A stretch of DNA of 64,000 bases from GCA-2737725 sp965229355 (GCA_965229355.1 OZ245869.1:4092001-4156000); one strand, 5' to 3'. Shown: positions 24,719-34,446, numbered from the stretch's first letter. Made by a program: numbers and translations. The notes: generated by a model not told the origin, from the letters alone.

Positions 24719-26977
24719 TTAGAATTGAGCTCGGAGCGTGACGAAGGCTTGCAACGGCGAGCCCGCCATCAAAGTGGCGAACGTGCCGGTCGGATCGCTG
24801 TTCGCAAATCCGTTGGTGCCAATCGTAGACACATACTTTTTGTCGAACAGGTTGGCGATGTTGCCCTGAATTTCCCAACCTTCGGCCACCCCCATGCTTG
24901 AGCCAAAGCGGTAACCCGCCGTGAGATCAACCAGGGTGTAGTTCTTCACCGATTTGTCGTTCAGGTATGTGTAGTAACGCTTGCCAGTATGTGATGCACC
25001 GATCTTGGCGAAGAAATCACCATTGTCGTAAGCCAACTCTGTTTTGGCCAAAATCTTCGGCGTATCAACAACGCGCTTACCCGCCAAAGCCGTACGCGCG
25101 CCCGTGCCATCGATGATGTCATTTTTGTACTTGGCATCGTTGTAGGCAAACGACCCAAACAGCGAGAAGTCTTGCAGCAGCTCGACCGAGCCGCCCAATT
25201 CCACACCACGCGACTTCACGTTACCGACGTTAGCCAGCACGCTCGGTGCGCCGACAATGCCAGGGCCGGAAGCGATGGCGAGCAAGCGATCTTTGAATTG
25301 CACGTCATAGACCGCCAACACGCCTTGCACCGCATCAACGTTGAAGCGCCAACCGGCTTCCAACGTGCGTGATTTTTCAGGTTTTAGCGTATTGGCGATG
25401 GCATTAAAGCCCGCTTGCGTGGTTGAGAACGGCGCAGCGCCCGTGGCCGCACCGATGAACGCACGCATATTCTGCGCGTATGATGCAAACAACTGATGAC
25501 CATCAGCCACATCGAACGTCGCACCTGCTTGCGGCAGGAAGTGGTCTTCAGCTCGAATGGTGCCCGAGATGTTACCCGCCACCAAGCCCGTCGCGGTGTT
25601 CTTCGATTCCATCGACTTAAAGCCAGCATTCAACGTGAAAAAGTCGCCCGTGTAGGTGTCTTGTAGGTGCATCACATTGGTTTTGGTGTCGATGTCGTAG
25701 TTCCACTGCGTGAAGAACGGATTGCCTTGGAAATCACGCGCCGAGCGTTCTGGCTGGGTTAAGCCCATTTGATAGAACCGGCGCGCTTGATCGTAATCGA
25801 TCTCTTCAAACCAGATGCCGCCATTCAATGCGTGGCCTTCAAACTCGGCCGTCAACGACGCTTTGCCGCCCGTGCGCGCAATATCGTACTCGGTCGTGCG
25901 GAACGCGAGCGGTGAGCCGTTCGGTGACACGGTATATGGCGTAATCCAGCTGCCTTGGCCCTTGTTGCCATGGTCATACAAGGCAAAGTCAGCCGTAATC
26001 ATGTCGAACGGCAAGTGCCCGGTGATGTAGCCCAGCTTGTCTTGGCGCAAACCAGCCGCATCGAAGTACACGTCATCAACGGTCTTATACGGGGCTGGGA
26101 TCGGTTGGCCGTTCTGATACGCACGTGCGATTTGCAGTGCCAGCGGATAGTTATCCGCGATGTTATCAACCTTGTACCCAAGGCGGTTAATCACATCGAG
26201 CGACAAGTCTTGGTAATCTTGCTCGCGGCGATCTGAATAGCTGAAGTAGCCCGCAATCTCCCCCTCACCGCCCAAAACCGGCTGCGAGATTTTGGTGTTC
26301 ACATGGTCATACGTGTGCTTGCCATCGCCTTTCCACTTGTCAGCCGTCGAGTAGGCATAGCTGATGAACGCACGCGGACCATTGGGGCCGATCTGGCCTG
26401 TATCCATGCGGATGAACGGACGCACCGTGTCGTCGGTGCCCGCCGTGATTTGTGCGAACACGCCAAAGGTGTCGCTGGGCTTGCGCGTATTGAATTGCAG
26501 TGTGCCACCCAAATTGCTGGTGGAGGCCGTATCCAAAGCGCCAGAGCCTTGCGCCAGTTCAACGGTTCCTAAGTTCTCGGTCGAGACCGCGCGGCTGACG
26601 TGCAGACCGTTGTGGTTGCCGTACGACATATCGCCCAGCGGAATGCCGTCTAACGTAAAGCCCAGTTGGTTCTGATTAAAGCCGCGCACCGAAATGCGTA
26701 CCGCCCACTCGTAAGCGCCGAACGGATCAGCCGATTGATAGCTGACGCCAGGAAGTTTTTGGACAATTGCAATCGGGCTGGTGCCCGGTACAGCGGCCTG
26801 AATGTCGATTTCACCCAGTGTCTGCACCTGGCGGGTTTCGCCTTGGCCGTAAACAATAATTTCTTCGCTGATCGCATTTGGTTCTTCAGCGGCGGCAACT
26901 TGTTGCGCAAAACTCTGGCTGCTGAACGCGAAAAGCGCGACCGCAGCAACGCCCGAGAAAAGCCCTGACTTTTTCAT
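24719..26977 (-). CDS. TonB-dependent receptor paired with PhoD-like enzyme
   Basis: A 752-residue outer-membrane receptor. The start at 26977 opens the signal peptide MKKSGLFSGVAAVALFAFSS with cleavage at SFAQQ. Then come the TonB-box region (ISEEIIVYGQGETRQV), the plug (GTSPIAIVQKLPGVSYQS...VRGFNQNQLGFTLDGIPLGD...VELAQGSGALDTASTSNLGG) and a barrel ending with AFVTLRAQF. Its position upstream of a phosphatase gene suggests uptake of a phosphorylated compound or phytate-like ligand, but no clear Pho box was found upstream. The ligand remains unknown. An in-frame TTG further upstream is not used in this call. Confidence 0.92.
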   Translation of the reverse strand: MKKSGLFSGVAAVALFAFSSQSFAQQVAAAEEPNAISEEIIVYGQGETRQVQTLGEIDIQAAVPGTSPIAIVQKLPGVSYQSADPFGAYEWAVRISVRGFNQNQLGFTLDGIPLGDMSYGNHNGLHVSRAVSTENLGTVELAQGSGALDTASTSNLGGTLQFNTRKPSDTFGVFAQITAGTDDTVRPFIRMDTGQIGPNGPRAFISYAYSTADKWKGDGKHTYDHVNTKISQPVLGGEGEIAGYFSYSDRREQDYQDLSLDVINRLGYKVDNIADNYPLALQIARAYQNGQPIPAPYKTVDDVYFDAAGLRQDKLGYITGHLPFDMITADFALYDHGNKGQGSWITPYTVSPNGSPLAFRTTEYDIARTGGKASLTAEFEGHALNGGIWFEEIDYDQARRFYQMGLTQPERSARDFQGNPFFTQWNYDIDTKTNVMHLQDTYTGDFFTLNAGFKSMESKNTATGLVAGNISGTIRAEDHFLPQAGATFDVADGHQLFASYAQNMRAFIGAATGAAPFSTTQAGFNAIANTLKPEKSRTLEAGWRFNVDAVQGVLAVYDVQFKDRLLAIASGPGIVGAPSVLANVGNVKSRGVELGGSVELLQDFSLFGSFAYNDAKYKNDIIDGTGARTALAGKRVVDTPKILAKTELAYDNGDFFAKIGASHTGKRYYTYLNDKSVKNYTLVDLTAGYRFGSSMGVAEGWEIQGNIANLFDKKYVSTIGTNGFANSDPTGTFATLMAGSPLQAFVTLRAQF

Positions 26978-27196
26978 CTCTACCCCATCGATAACAAAAA
27001 TTGTGCACTCAACCCTGATGCGCACATTCCATGCAGACGCATGATGATGACGGTGTACGGATGGTCGTTTACGCCGCTATGTCGGCTATGTGATAGTTTT
27101 AGGACGGCTATTCATCCTCAGATTGGGCATAGGCTGGTGAGGGCGAACAGGCGGGGACTATGAAAGCTTCATGACGTTGCGCATCGGCCGGATTGC

Positions 27197-27221
27197 GATG
27201 TAGCCTGCGTCACGCTACATC
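27197..27221. repeat. Inverted repeat GATGTAGC-N9-GCTACATC
   Basis: Perfect 8-bp arms in the divergent region between the TonB receptor and the hydrolase gene, ending 33 nt before the ATG at 27254. This is a candidate operator for either gene. Confidence 0.45.
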
Positions 27222-27253
27222 ACGCGTAACCGTTGCATCCACATCGGCCTTCC

Positions 27254-28276
27254 ATGAACACCTCCACCCTCGCGCCGCCGCCGCCCCTGCACAGTGAAGT
27301 GCAGTTGGAACGGCTACCTGCGCACCGGCTGCCTAACCTTCCGGCACACATGCTGGAGCCAGAAGGTTTAGAGTGGGGCATATTCACGACACCCGATAAC
27401 GCGAAGCTGCGCTGGTGTTGCTTAAAGCCTGCAAGCCCATGGGCCGATGTTGTGATTGCCATGGGCTTTCGCGAGTTCATTGAGAAGTATTTTGAATTGA
27501 TTCACGACCTAGCGCAGGCAGGGTTGACAGTTTGGTGCATTGATTGGCGTGGCCAAGGCTTGTCTGATGGCCGGGGCGATAATCCGGCGCGGGCAGTTCC
27601 GCGTGACTTCAAACGCGACGTGACGGACTTGGCCGCCTTCACACAAAGGATGCTTTCAAAAACACTGCCCCGTTTTCTCATCGCGCATTCCATGGGCGGT
27701 GCAATCGGCCTGCGCACCGTCGCCGACCACCCGACACTTTTTAAGGCCGCCGTGTTTTCAGCACCCATGATCGCCGTTCGGGCGGGCGTACTACCGCGGT
27801 GGCTCGCGCGCCTCATCACGCGAATTGGTGTGCGGCTCGGCTTTGGCAGTGCGCTCATTCCTGGCACCACCAGCATTCCTGTTGATCAAGAGGCGCAAGT
27901 TGAATTCAGCCGCACCTCACACGACCCCATTCGCTGCACCACACTACACAGATGGTACCTTGCTAATCCTTTACTCAAACTCGATGGCGTAACTTTTGGG
28001 TGGTACGACACCGCCGCCAGCGCCAGCGTGATGTTCGATAATTTAAGTGCTTTTAAAACTGTAAATATACCGATTCTTATTGGCACGGCAGGCCAAGACG
28101 TTTTTGTTCATAACGCGCCAATTCAAAAATTAGCGCACACCCTGCCCCACGCCACGCTTCAACACTTCCCCCAAGCCAAGCATGAGTTGTTTAACGAACG
28201 TGACGATATCCGGTCCGTCTGGATGGATGCTGTCATAACGTTTCTTCGGTCCAACAGCGCAAGGCCTAGCACGTGA
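27254..28276 (+). CDS. Alpha/beta hydrolase, monoacylglycerol lipase/lysophospholipase-like
   Basis: A 340-residue serine hydrolase of the Hydrolase_4 (PldB/monoacylglycerol lipase) family. It shows the oxyanion strand and GFREFIEKYFELIHDLAQAG, VWCIDWRGQGLSDGR, the nucleophile elbow IAHSMGG (Ser146), IGTAGQDVFV (acid) and FPQAKHELFNERD (catalytic His and the ELFNE motif typical of the family). No signal peptide is seen, so it is cytoplasmic or membrane-peripheral. The stop overlaps the next gene's GTG start by 4 nt (GTGA), showing tight coupling to the glucosidase. An in-frame TTG 21 nt earlier is a poor alternative start. Confidence 0.88.
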   Translation: MNTSTLAPPPPLHSEVQLERLPAHRLPNLPAHMLEPEGLEWGIFTTPDNAKLRWCCLKPASPWADVVIAMGFREFIEKYFELIHDLAQAGLTVWCIDWRGQGLSDGRGDNPARAVPRDFKRDVTDLAAFTQRMLSKTLPRFLIAHSMGGAIGLRTVADHPTLFKAAVFSAPMIAVRAGVLPRWLARLITRIGVRLGFGSALIPGTTSIPVDQEAQVEFSRTSHDPIRCTTLHRWYLANPLLKLDGVTFGWYDTAASASVMFDNLSAFKTVNIPILIGTAGQDVFVHNAPIQKLAHTLPHATLQHFPQAKHELFNERDDIRSVWMDAVITFLRSNSARPST

Positions 28277-29886
28277 CATTAAACACCCCGGCGACCAGCT
28301 CATTTGCATGGTGGCAACAGGGTATTGTTTATCAAATCTATCCCCGCTCTTTCCAAGACAGTAACGCCGACGGCATCGGCGATCTGCGCGGAATGACCAC
28401 CAGGCTAGAGTATCTTGCGTGGTTGGGTGTGGATGCGATTTGGCTTTCCCCCATTTACACCTCGCCCATGGCCGACTTCGGCTATGACGTCAGCGATTAC
28501 ACTGGCATCGATGCCATGTTCGGCACACTGGATGATTTCGATGTGCTGATGAAACGTGCGCATGAATTGAACTTAAAAGTGATTATGGATTTTGTGCCAA
28601 ATCACACGTCTGAGCATCACCCGTGGTTTATCGAAAGCCGCTCATCACGCACCAACCCCAAACGCGATTGGTACATCTGGCGTGATGGACGCAATGGTGG
28701 GCCACCGAACAATTGGCTGAGCGAATTTGGCGGGCCAGCCTGGACGTTCGATCCCACCACATCGCAGTACTATTACCACGCCTATTTATCGCAGCAGCCG
28801 GATTTGAATTGGCGCAACCCCGATGTGCGCGCAGCCATGAAAAACGCGCTGAAGTTTTGGTTAGATCGCGGCGTCGATGGTTTCAGGCTCGATACCATCG
28901 AGCACCTGATTGAAGACGAGAGATTGCGCGATAACCCGCTGAACCCTGATTACGAAAGTCGCCAACCACCGGCTTCGGAATTTATACGCAAGTACAACAC
29001 CGACCAGCCCGAAATTCACGATGCGCTGTTGGAACTACGCAACGTCATTGATGCGTACAAAGATCGTGTATTGATTGGCGAAACGTATTTACCCATGGAG
29101 CAAATGACACGCTATTACGCCCATGGCATTCACTTGCCCTTTAACTTTAGCCTGATCGGTGCCACATGGGCTGCTGCTGATATGGCGCAACTCATAAAAC
29201 GCTACGAGAGTTTATTACCACCGGACGGTTGGCCCAATTGGGTCTTGGGCAATCACGACCGTATGCGCATTGCCAGCTTCATTGGCCGCGCGCAAGCTCG
29301 GATTGCCGCCATGCTGCTGCTGACGTTACGCGGCACGCCTACGATGTATTACGGCGATGAGTTGGCGCTGCAGAACGTGAGTATTCCACCTGATCTGGTG
29401 CAAGACCCGTGGGAGAAGAATTTACCTGGTCTTGGCTTCGGGCGTGACCCCGTGCGCACGCCGATGCCCTGGGATGATACGGTCAATGCAGGCTTCAGCA
29501 CTGGTACGCCGTGGCTGCCGCTGAACGATGATTGGGCAGAGCGCAATGTTGCTCAGCACCGCGATGACCAAAACCGTATGCTGGCGTTGTATCGCAAGCT
29601 AATTGCCCTGCGCCGCCAAGAGCCTGCCTTAAGCGTTGGCACTTATGGCAAGATCATAACCAAAGACGATGTTTTGGTGTTTGAGCGTGTACACGAGGGA
29701 CGCACACTGTGCATGTACTTGAATTTCGATGCTGCCGCGACCTCGATAAAAATAGCGCGGCCCTTAACGATCTTGCTCTCGACCTGCCCCGAGTGCAGCG
29801 ACATGCAAGTTTCGGGAACCCTCGATCTTAAAGCCAACGAAGGCGTCATTACCCTTAGTGCGAATGCGGCGACGAGTGGGAAGTAG
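28273..29886 (+). CDS. GH13 alpha-glucosidase / oligo-1,6-glucosidase
   Basis: A 537-residue enzyme of glycoside hydrolase family 13, acting on alpha-glucosides or isomalto-oligosaccharides. It shows YQIYPRSFQDSNADGIGDL, IWLSPIYTSPMADFGYDVSD, DFVPNHTS, GVDGFRLDTIEH (nucleophile Asp207), IGETYLP (acid/base Glu270) and VLGNHDR (Asp329), with a C-terminal beta domain. All catalytic residues are present. There is no signal peptide, so it is cytoplasmic. Start GTG at 28273 is inside the hydrolase stop (4-nt overlap). The genes for transport or regulation usual for maltose loci are not adjacent. Confidence 0.92.
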   Translation: MTLNTPATSSFAWWQQGIVYQIYPRSFQDSNADGIGDLRGMTTRLEYLAWLGVDAIWLSPIYTSPMADFGYDVSDYTGIDAMFGTLDDFDVLMKRAHELNLKVIMDFVPNHTSEHHPWFIESRSSRTNPKRDWYIWRDGRNGGPPNNWLSEFGGPAWTFDPTTSQYYYHAYLSQQPDLNWRNPDVRAAMKNALKFWLDRGVDGFRLDTIEHLIEDERLRDNPLNPDYESRQPPASEFIRKYNTDQPEIHDALLELRNVIDAYKDRVLIGETYLPMEQMTRYYAHGIHLPFNFSLIGATWAAADMAQLIKRYESLLPPDGWPNWVLGNHDRMRIASFIGRAQARIAAMLLLTLRGTPTMYYGDELALQNVSIPPDLVQDPWEKNLPGLGFGRDPVRTPMPWDDTVNAGFSTGTPWLPLNDDWAERNVAQHRDDQNRMLALYRKLIALRRQEPALSVGTYGKIITKDDVLVFERVHEGRTLCMYLNFDAAATSIKIARPLTILLSTCPECSDMQVSGTLDLKANEGVITLSANAATSGK

Positions 29887-29911
29887 GCACACAGTTATAC
29901 AATCTCATATC

Positions 29912-29999
29912 GTCACCCCGGCATTCATTGCCAGGGTCCAGGGTAACTTGATTATCCGAGCATTTGGCCCTGGATCCCGGCAACAAGTGCCGGGATGAC
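29912..29999. repeat. 88-bp dispersed palindromic element, copy 1
   Basis: Begins GTCACCCCGGCA and ends TGCCGGGATGAC (imperfect terminal inverted repeats), with GGGTCCAG and CCTGGATCCC inside. It has the same length and plan as 62486-62573. It sits between the convergent glucosidase and exoD genes and may act as a bidirectional transcript-end structure. Confidence 0.8.
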
Positions 30000-30020
30000 A
30001 TTTCAGTTTTATCAACTGAG

Positions 30021-30680
30021 TTAAAACACCAGCGAGACGGCCCACGCCGTACCGCTGCTTATCGCGACAATCCAGATCACGGCCAGCACGCCAATAAATA
30101 TGCTGATCAGAACACCTACGCCGTCACGGAACATCAGCGACAAAGCTAGCAGCAGTAATGCAGCGCCTGGCACATAATTACCAAATGGAACCGGCAGGAA
30201 AATCAAAGCCGCCATAACGGCAACAAACGCCCCCAGCCAGCGCACGGCTGTCTTTCCAGCCAACCAGTGCAAGCGTGGGCGAGCATAGCGCGCCGTGCTC
30301 AAATACAGCCATGCCATCCTGTGCAGAACTTGGCGGGCGATCCGGTTCGAGAATTTCAAATTTTCCAAGCGGGCGGGTAACCGCATACGCTCGATGCCCA
30401 TCAGCATTCCCATCGCAACGGCGAACATTCCGATGCTCATAGCGAAGCCCAAAGGCACGCCGGGAATGGGGATCAGCGCGATAATGGTGAACAGCATCAG
30501 CAACACAGCAAACGAGCCCGAGCCGTGCGCATCTAAAATGGCACGAACATCAACAGCATCAGTGCTGATGCCTGTGCCACCCACGCCATTACTCCCCGCG
30601 CTATTGCCGGAAAAATTATATCGTAATGAGCGTGCCGTTTTACGCAAACGTCGTGCTACGGCCAAAGGCGTATAGAACAT
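30021..30680 (-). CDS. ExoD-family membrane protein
   Basis: A 219-residue protein of the ExoD family (exopolysaccharide synthesis, ExoD). It has a basic N-terminus, then FAVLLMLFTIIALIPIPGVP and the GMLMGIERMRLPARLE segment, a basic amphipathic stretch, and two or three C-terminal membrane helices (WLGAFVAVMAALIFLPVPFG, PGAALLLLALSLMFRDGV and the last 25 residues). In rhizobia exoD loss affects polysaccharide and alkali tolerance; the biochemical role is unknown. No exopolysaccharide cluster is nearby. It stands alone, convergent with the glucosidase gene. Confidence 0.85.
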   Translation of the reverse strand: MFYTPLAVARRLRKTARSLRYNFSGNSAGSNGVGGTGISTDAVDVRAILDAHGSGSFAVLLMLFTIIALIPIPGVPLGFAMSIGMFAVAMGMLMGIERMRLPARLENLKFSNRIARQVLHRMAWLYLSTARYARPRLHWLAGKTAVRWLGAFVAVMAALIFLPVPFGNYVPGAALLLLALSLMFRDGVGVLISIFIGVLAVIWIVAISSGTAWAVSLVF

Positions 30681-30805
30681 CGGACCCAGTTTTGTTTGTT
30701 GTTTCCTTCAAACAACATGGGCGCGCAGTGTGGCACCGGCAAGGCGGGGTATGTTTCAAGATGTTGCAGATTTACGGCGCGATTGTGGCGCAAAGGATAG
30801 CACGC

Positions 30806-30842
30806 AAAACAAAACGGCGCCGCGTAACCGCAGGCGCCGTTT
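30806..30842 (-). terminator. Intrinsic terminator of SHOCT-like gene
   Basis: On the minus strand AAACGGCGCC pairs with GGCGCCGTTT across an 11-12-nt loop and is followed by TTTTGTTTTG. It ends the transcript of the small gene at 30880-31107. Confidence 0.8.
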
Positions 30843-30879
30843 CGGACTCTCGAGAGTCTCTCAACAGAATTGAGAGATA

Positions 30880-31107
30880 TTACTTCTTGGCTTCAGCTGC
30901 TTGCTGGCTACCAGCACCAGAAGAAGCCAACAGTTCTTGCTTACGCTTGTTGAATTCTTTTGATGAAATCTCACCGGCACCGGCCTTTTTGGTGAGATCT
31001 TTCAATTCTGCTTTCACTGCTGCAGGCAGTTCTGATTGAGCAGCGAAAGACGGAACCGAAGTCAAAGCGAAAGCAGACAAAACAGCAATTGTAAGAGCGC
31101 GTTTCAT
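30880..31107 (-). CDS. Small exported protein with SHOCT-like motif
   Basis: A 75-residue precursor. The second of two nearby ATGs (31107) has AGGA at the better spacing. A signal peptide (MKRALTIAVLSAFALTSVPS, cleavage near SFAAQ) is followed by a ~50-residue helical mature protein. The stretch LKDLTKKAGAGEISSKEFNK followed by RKQELL has the SHOCT pattern (L..L...G.I...EF...K..LL), usually an oligomerisation motif. The tail is Gln/Ala/Lys-rich. The function is unknown and the gene is monocistronic with its own terminator. Confidence 0.65.
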   Translation of the reverse strand: MKRALTIAVLSAFALTSVPSFAAQSELPAAVKAELKDLTKKAGAGEISSKEFNKRKQELLASSGAGSQQAAEAKK

Positions 31108-31303
31108 ATTCATATTCCTTTTCTAATGGAGAAGATGCGGGGGGAAGCGCTATCTTCTCTCGTGATTTACAGTCTTATTACGCATCTCCATTTAGGTTGG
31201 ATCTGCGGATGTGCAAAAAACTTCTGTTGGAAAGCATTGCGAAAAGCGCATTTCACGAATTCGTTATGCGCATACCCACCACAAGAGGTAGTTCTTCTAA
31301 ATA

Positions 31304-32539
31304 TCACTCATCGCCAATAGGTGGCTGGGGGCGGCGATGTACTAAAATTGTAATGATCATCGCCGCCAGAATGAAAATAGCCCCAGCATAAAACGGGACA
31401 ATCGGCTGCGTGCTATACAGCAGGGCTGCTGAAAACGGAGCAACGACAAATGCCATCGCCTGGGTAGAGGTGGAAAGTCCCGCCAAACGCCCCTGCCCCG
31501 ATGCGCCCACTGACAAGCTTAAGGATGTGGCAATGGCCGGGTTCACCAAACTTTGTCCGAAACCGTTTAGCATCAGCGCCAATATGAACCCATATTGGTC
31601 TGTGGCGTTCCAAACCCAGTAAAACGCGATAATGCACAGCACCGAACCTGTGAGAACCATGGCTGTCGTGCTGACCTTCAAGCGGCTCACAACGAAGGCC
31701 TGACTGAGCACGCTGACGAAAGACGCGCACATCAGGCCAATGCCCATCCACTGTGTCGCGTCGACGGCGTTCAGGTGGTAGTGGTCCTGCACGAAGAAGC
31801 CAAAGATGGCGTAGGTGCCATAGTTGCCGCACATGAAGCACCACGAGCTTATGGCAATGGCGAACACACGACCTTGCAGCAAATTACGAAAGCTGGGTGC
31901 AGACGCATGAACATGGGGGCGTGTGACTGGCAGCACCAGCTTCGACAACACAATCGCCAACAGCCCTAACCCTGCGATGATGTAAAACGGCATTGATAAG
32001 CCGAAGCCAGCAAACAATGCCGATGCAGACGGCCCCAAAATAGCGCCTGTGGCCACGGCCGAGGACAACAGCGACATGGCCTTTAACCGTTGCTCGCGCG
32101 TGGAGAGGTCTGCTGCCAAGGCCATAGAGGCCGGCGTCACCGCCCCGGCCCCAACTGCAAACACCGACCGTGTGCCTATCAGTAACCATAGTGTTGTTGT
32201 GGTCGTGAGGGCCGATCGCAAAGCCCCTTCGATCACCAGGCCAAATGCCAAAACCGAGACGGTGTAAACAATCGCGCCAATCAGGATCACACGCCTACGG
32301 CCCGCAGTTTCGCTAAAGGCACCCCACCAGGGTCCGGCGAACAGCATAAACACCCCATGGATCGACATAACCGCCCCGATCTCGATTTCATTCAGGCCGA
32401 TCTGGCGGCCAATGGGGGGCAGGATGGTAAACAGGCACGACTGCGCCACCACCATGATGCACAGTGAGAAGAATAAAACCGCGGCCACCGGCTTCGTGAA
32501 CTGGGGCTGTTGAGGTGGGAAAACAGGCGTATCTGACAT
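31304..32539 (-). CDS. MFS drug-type efflux transporter (TCR/Tet-like)
   Basis: A 411-residue twelve-helix transporter of the DHA1 type. It shows the loop 2-3 motif GPWWGAFSETAGRRRVILIG (a version of GxLaDrxGrkxxl), RSVFAVGAGAVTPASMALAADL in TM4 with a following STREQRLKAMSLLSSAVATG, and motif C-like GAILGPSASALFAGFG in TM5, the antiporter signature. The substrate is unknown. It is divergent from the diguanylate cyclase gene with ~180 bp between. No regulator is adjacent. Confidence 0.88.
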   Translation of the reverse strand: MSDTPVFPPQQPQFTKPVAAVLFFSLCIMVVAQSCLFTILPPIGRQIGLNEIEIGAVMSIHGVFMLFAGPWWGAFSETAGRRRVILIGAIVYTVSVLAFGLVIEGALRSALTTTTTLWLLIGTRSVFAVGAGAVTPASMALAADLSTREQRLKAMSLLSSAVATGAILGPSASALFAGFGLSMPFYIIAGLGLLAIVLSKLVLPVTRPHVHASAPSFRNLLQGRVFAIAISSWCFMCGNYGTYAIFGFFVQDHYHLNAVDATQWMGIGLMCASFVSVLSQAFVVSRLKVSTTAMVLTGSVLCIIAFYWVWNATDQYGFILALMLNGFGQSLVNPAIATSLSLSVGASGQGRLAGLSTSTQAMAFVVAPFSAALLYSTQPIVPFYAGAIFILAAMIITILVHRRPQPPIGDE

Positions 32540-32722
32540 AAATATGCAGGATCTTATGGGATTAAGGTTTTACGGGGCTTAGGCTGGACGGGCGAGGCCC
32601 AAGGCCGATATGTTCGCCCTTCAAACGACCCCCCTTCCCCTCCACCCCCAAAACAGATTATTTTCAGTACGTTAGATGCCCAATGGGCAATCCCTGATCG
32701 TGCTTGAGGAGTAAGTTAGGCC

Positions 32723-33622
32723 GTGAGCCGACAGACTGTTTTGATCGTCGAAGACGATTCGGTACAGCGTGCGCTGCTCAGCGCCGCCCTTGTATCCGAC
32801 TATGAAGTCCTCATTGCCGAAACCGGTACGGAAGCCCTGAAAGCTGCCGTAAAGGCCGACTTGGTGCTGTTGGATGCGGGCCTGCCCGACATGGACGGCG
32901 TTGAGGTGTGCCGCAGCTTCAAGAAAGACAAAGACCTTGCCGAGATCCCGGTGGTGTTTCTCACCGCGCGCGATTCCTCTGGCGACCAAGTCACTGGCCT
33001 TGAGGCTGGCGCAATTGATTACTTGGTCAAACCGATCAATTTGGAAGTTTTGAAAGCGCGCGTAAAAACCTACGTGCAGCTGAAACATCAACGCGATGCA
33101 CTCACCAAGCTTGCAACGGTCGATGGCCTGACGGGCATACCTAATCGCCGCAGTTTTGATAATGCACTCTCGCGTGAATGGAAGCGCTTGGCGCGCACGG
33201 GGTCGCCCCTGTGCGTGATCCTGATGGATGTCGATCACTTCAAACAATATAATGACACCTACGGCCACGGCATGGGTGATGAGTGTTTGAAACAAGTGGC
33301 ACGCGTAGCTGCCGCGACAATCAAACGACCCGCCGATTTGGTGGCACGATACGGCGGCGAAGAGTTTGTGGTGTTACTGCCGGAAACAGACTTAGAAGGC
33401 GCCAAGATTGCCGCAGAGGCCGTCCGTTTAGCCATCGCTGATTTAAAGATTTCGCACAAAGCATCGTCAGCCGCAGATCACGTGACTGTCAGTTTGGGCG
33501 TAGCACAAGCCGCCCCGTCTGAAGGTGGCGATCAACATGCGGTATTAGAGGCCGCAGACCAGCAGCTTTACAAAGCCAAGAAAGACGGTCGCAATCGCTT
33601 CTTCGCAGGTCGGGTCCCGTAA
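32723..33622 (+). CDS. Response-regulator diguanylate cyclase (PleD-like, single receiver)
   Basis: A 299-residue cyclic-di-GMP synthase. The receiver domain (1-120) has E10-D11-D12, phospho-acceptor D51, and K in DYLVKP. The GGDEF domain (about 130-299) carries an intact active site GGEEF (211-215) and an inhibitory I-site RPAD (202-205) five residues upstream. It should therefore be active and product-inhibited. The GTG start at 32723 follows GAGGAG. The cognate kinase is not adjacent. Its end is one base from the convergent Anbu gene end. Confidence 0.94.
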   Translation: MSRQTVLIVEDDSVQRALLSAALVSDYEVLIAETGTEALKAAVKADLVLLDAGLPDMDGVEVCRSFKKDKDLAEIPVVFLTARDSSGDQVTGLEAGAIDYLVKPINLEVLKARVKTYVQLKHQRDALTKLATVDGLTGIPNRRSFDNALSREWKRLARTGSPLCVILMDVDHFKQYNDTYGHGMGDECLKQVARVAAATIKRPADLVARYGGEEFVVLLPETDLEGAKIAAEAVRLAIADLKISHKASSAADHVTVSLGVAQAAPSEGGDQHAVLEAADQQLYKAKKDGRNRFFAGRVP

Positions 33623-33623
33623 T

Positions 33624-34370
33624 CTACTTCGCCGTTTTATACGGTGGTTGCGGGATGGATTGATGCGTGGCCCGCAATGCTTCGGACCAGCGCGTGCGCA
33701 AGTCATTGAAATACGCATCGCCCTGCTCGACCCGGTACGACAACTCAGCCGTATTGGTTCCCCGGCGAATGATTGCGATATCCAACGGCAAACCAACGGC
33801 CAGGTTCGAGCGCAAAGTTGAATCCACCGAGATCAAGCCAATCTTTAGCGCATCATACAAATCCATCTGGTGAAATACGGCCCGATCCAAAATCGGTTTG
33901 CCGTATTTGTGCTCGCCAATTTGCAAGAACGGCGTTTCCAAACTGGCCTCGATAAAGTTGCCTGCGGCGTAGACCATGAATAGGCGTAAGCCGCTTTTAT
34001 CGATCTGACCGCCCAGCAAAAACGACACATCGAAATGCACGCCCTGCTTTTCCAGCGCCTCGCCTTCGGTACTGAACACATGACGCACGGCGCGGCCCAC
34101 CATTTGAGCAGCTTGGAACATTGACTCAGCCTGAATCAGCGTTTCAATTTTGCCCGTCTGCGGATTCTCAAAGCCTTCCGTCAACATACTGATAACGGTC
34201 TGTGCGTGCGATAAATTGCCAGCACTGGCCAACGCGATCACGCGCTCGCCGGGCTTTGAGAAAAGATGCAACTTGCGAAACACAGCAATGTTGTCGACGC
34301 CCGCGTTGGTGCGGGTATCGGCGATCATCACCAAGCCATCGTTCAATAAAATCCCGACACAATAGGTCAT
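33624..34370 (-). CDS. Anbu (bacterial proteasome-beta homologue)
   Basis: A 248-residue Ntn-hydrolase of the Anbu type. The ATG at 34370 gives MTYCVG, so removal of Met exposes Thr2 as the N-terminal nucleophile; a TTG two codons earlier would spoil this. Family features: VGILLNDGLVMIADTRTNAG, the RKLHLF segment, SAGNLS, and LGGQIDKSGLRLFMVYAAGNFIEA. Anbu forms spiral oligomers; proteolytic activity is weak or unknown. It is the last gene of a four-gene minus-strand operon with the ATP-grasp, alpha-E and transglutaminase genes, the usual Anbu partners. Confidence 0.92.
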   Translation of the reverse strand: MTYCVGILLNDGLVMIADTRTNAGVDNIAVFRKLHLFSKPGERVIALASAGNLSHAQTVISMLTEGFENPQTGKIETLIQAESMFQAAQMVGRAVRHVFSTEGEALEKQGVHFDVSFLLGGQIDKSGLRLFMVYAAGNFIEASLETPFLQIGEHKYGKPILDRAVFHQMDLYDALKIGLISVDSTLRSNLAVGLPLDIAIIRRGTNTAELSYRVEQGDAYFNDLRTRWSEALRATHQSIPQPPYKTAK

Positions 34371-34446
34371 GGGCAAATATCCCTTACGTGCTGAGATGAT
34401 TTAAAAATATGGGTATTTATAGACGACAACTGCGGCGGGGGGAAAA

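Noticed and set aside
26978..27253. Pho box upstream of the TonB receptor-phoD operon
   Set aside because: ATGATGACGGTG-like words exist, but no pair of CTGTCA-type half sites with 11-nt spacing was found.
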